From contig JAUXHQ010000049.1 of assembly GCA_030621455.1 (NCBI GenBank), forward strand, positions 1 through 9,263: 9,263 nt of DNA, in the 5' to 3' direction. Both the position numbers and the translations under genes were made by a program. Shown in pieces: positions 8,045-9,263 of the stretch (position 1 is its first letter; each line of letters begins with the position of its first letter). The DNA is from Deltaproteobacteria bacterium. Its GTDB lineage: Bacteria > Desulfobacterota > UBA8473. The notes beneath the pieces were generated by a model. That model searched no databases, was not told the origin of the DNA, and saw only the letters and a list, made by a program, of their open reading frames with translations.

Positions 8045-8114
8045 AGAAATCTATCCACAGCAGCAGCTATGTACTGACCCGAACCTGAGTCTATCCTGCA
8101 ATAATGAATAACCC

Positions 8115-9263
8115 CTAAAAAAGCTTAACCTTGAGTATTCCTCTGGTAAAGTCCCTGACCATCACTCTATGGTCTATCCTCAGGCCCATAACCCATGCGA
8201 TCACGCCATCGAAAAGCAGGAGGGGGATCTGTTTTCGCACTGACCTGGGGATTTTACAATCAATGAAAAGATCCTTGAGTTTCTTTGTCCCCTTCAATCC
8301 CATCGGTTGAAACCTATCTCCTTCTTCAAAATTCCTTATAACCATCGGGAATTTAATATAATCGTAATCCATAAATGCCACGTTCGGATTAATATCCAGC
8401 TTCAGGTTGCCGCCGGGTGTAATAATCTTGAATTCGACATCTTTACCGATCTCTTCTAATCTGACGTGTTGTGGGAGTTGGGAAAAAGAATAACAGAAAG
8501 GCCTAACCTCTGCATCCCGTCTCACTATCAGTTCATTGTATCTCCTCTCAATAAGGGTCCCTCCCGGCAGGCTTAAAGATTTGTTTCCACGCCTATCGGA
8601 CAACATGATCATTATTGACTCCATGTGTTTAAAGCTAATCCTCTTTAGATCACCGGAAAAAGACTCTATCGCCTTTCGTAACACCCGAACCTGAATAGGT
8701 TCTTCTGCTTCCTGCAAACGTGAAATGTCGAGTGTTACCGATTCATGGTCCCCGGAAAGACGGGTCATGGAAAAATGATCGCTGGCGAGCCTTTCGAGAA
8801 ATTCCTCATCTTTTCTAAAAATTTCAGACGTATGAACCAGACTCTTCACAATACCAGGGTTATACTCCTTCATCAGTACGGGTATAAGTGTATTGCGAAT
8901 CCTGTTGCGCAAGTACCTATTATCCTTATTTGAACTGTCTGTAACAAATTCAATACCATCTCTCCTTAAAAAACACTCTATATCACGCCTCTCGATCTCA
9001 ATGAGCGGTCGTATAAAGACACCATCTCGCACGGGAGGAATCCCGCAGAGTCCTTTTGTCCCCGCACCTCTCATCAACCTCATCAGGACCGTCTCTGCTT
9101 GATCATCCGCATTATGCCCCAATGCCACCTTCTGCGCACCAGACTTCTTCAATGTATCCATGAAGAACTTATACCGGGCATCCCTTGCAACCTGTTGAGC
9201 TGAGAGCCTTTCAGCCTTCTTGAGAGCGGGTACATCCACGGATCCGGACTCAAAAGGCAGACC
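8115..9263 (-). CDS. tilS: tRNA(Ile)-lysidine synthase TilS, 5'-truncated by window
   Basis: TilS attaches lysine to C34 of the CAU-anticodon tRNA-Ile, using ATP, so that it reads AUA and is charged with isoleucine. The visible 382 codons are open to the window edge; residues GLPFESGS precede a GTG at 9239, which is therefore an internal valine and not the start. About 90 N-terminal residues, including the SGGxDS PP-loop, lie outside. Visible are GHNADDQAETVLMRLMRGAG (from 9119 down), GIPP, IRPLI, the DSSN...Y.RNRIR...LIP segment typical of TilS, a middle domain, and the C-terminal TilS_C domain with NFEEGDRFQPMG, KKLKDLFIDCKIPR and IAWVMGLRIDHR. The presence of both the middle and C-terminal domains marks the long, E. 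coli-like form. The gene ends in TAG at 8117-8115. ftsH follows after 159 nt; tilS-ftsH adjacency is known in many bacteria (with hpt between them in Bacillus; hpt is absent here). Confidence 0.96.
   Translation of the reverse strand, partial: GLPFESGSVDVPALKKAERLSAQQVARDARYKFFMDTLKKSGAQKVALGHNADDQAETVLMRLMRGAGTKGLCGIPPVRDGVFIRPLIEIERRDIECFLRRDGIEFVTDSSNKDNRYLRNRIRNTLIPVLMKEYNPGIVKSLVHTSEIFRKDEEFLERLASDHFSMTRLSGDHESVTLDISRLQEAEEPIQVRVLRKAIESFSGDLKRISFKHMESIMIMLSDRRGNKSLSLPGGTLIERRYNELIVRRDAEVRPFCYSFSQLPQHVRLEEIGKDVEFKIITPGGNLKLDINPNVAFMDYDYIKFPMVIRNFEEGDRFQPMGLKGTKKLKDLFIDCKIPRSVRKQIPLLLFDGVIAWVMGLRIDHRVMVRDFTRGILKVKLF

Larger units (their letters stand above)
7956..8114. other. AT-rich tilS-ftsH intergenic region
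   Basis: This 159-nt stretch is the only long non-coding gap and is clearly more AT-rich than its neighbours, especially about 7995-8050. It holds the candidate promoter and palindrome listed separately, a short (CAG)3 run at 8058-8067, and a weak 5-bp hairpin at 8076-8091 without a following U tract. No tRNA, small ORF or convincing terminator was seen in it. tilS transcription may therefore read through into ftsH, as expected for a tilS-ftsH pair. Confidence 0.6.

Noticed and set aside
8076..8091. Small hairpin after tilS as a possible terminator
   Set aside because: The stem is only five pairs including one G-U in the transcript, and no U tract follows, so it does not qualify as an intrinsic terminator.
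9237..9239. GTG as the start of tilS
   Set aside because: The frame stays open to the window edge and the upstream residues (GLPFESGS) match the usual TilS sequence before VDVPAL, so this codon is an internal valine.

Overview
The window is a run of eight genes, all read from the minus strand, with short gaps. Read in the direction of transcription (high to low coordinates) they are: tilS (5' end outside the window), ftsH, folP, glmM, pdxJ, acpS, a fused nnrE-nnrD gene, tsaE, and a stand-alone ATP-grasp subunit of an ADP-forming acyl-CoA synthetase (3' end outside the window). The gene order (tilS-ftsH-folP-glmM-pdxJ-acpS-nnr-tsaE) and the protein sequences suggest a Desulfobacterota/'Deltaproteobacteria'-type bacterium of moderate GC content. 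The ADP-forming acyl-CoA synthetase module fits an anaerobe with a fermentative, syntrophic or sulfate-reducing lifestyle. The lineage is inferred from synteny and recall of families, not from a search.

Layout, in transcription order. At 9263-8115 lies tilS, which modifies tRNA-Ile. A 159-nt AT-rich spacer (8114-7956) is the only sizeable non-coding stretch. It holds the best promoter candidate in the window and an imperfect palindrome over its -35 element. From 7955 to about position 1 the genes are packed as one presumed operon: ftsH overlaps folP by 4 nt (ATGA), folP-glmM are 31 nt apart, glmM-pdxJ about 18 nt, pdxJ-acpS 16 nt, acpS-nnr 1 nt, nnr-tsaE 15 nt, and tsaE to the ATP-grasp gene 43 nt. 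No convincing intrinsic terminator was seen anywhere. Three genes use non-ATG starts (pdxJ GTG, nnr TTG, tsaE GTG).

Functionally this is a housekeeping set rather than one pathway: membrane-protein quality control (FtsH), folate synthesis (FolP), cell-wall precursor supply (GlmM), vitamin B6 synthesis (PdxJ), activation of acyl carrier protein (AcpS), repair of damaged NAD(P)H (NnrE/NnrD), tRNA modification (TilS, TsaE), and acyl-CoA/ATP interconversion (ATP-grasp subunit). All visible catalytic motifs are intact, and I saw no frameshift, insertion sequence, CRISPR array, tRNA or rRNA.

I found no previously undescribed system. The points most worth a second look are the lack of cdaA-ybbR between folP and glmM, the stand-alone acyl-CoA synthetase subunit at the operon end, and the in-frame nnr/tsaE junction without a visible ribosome binding site.
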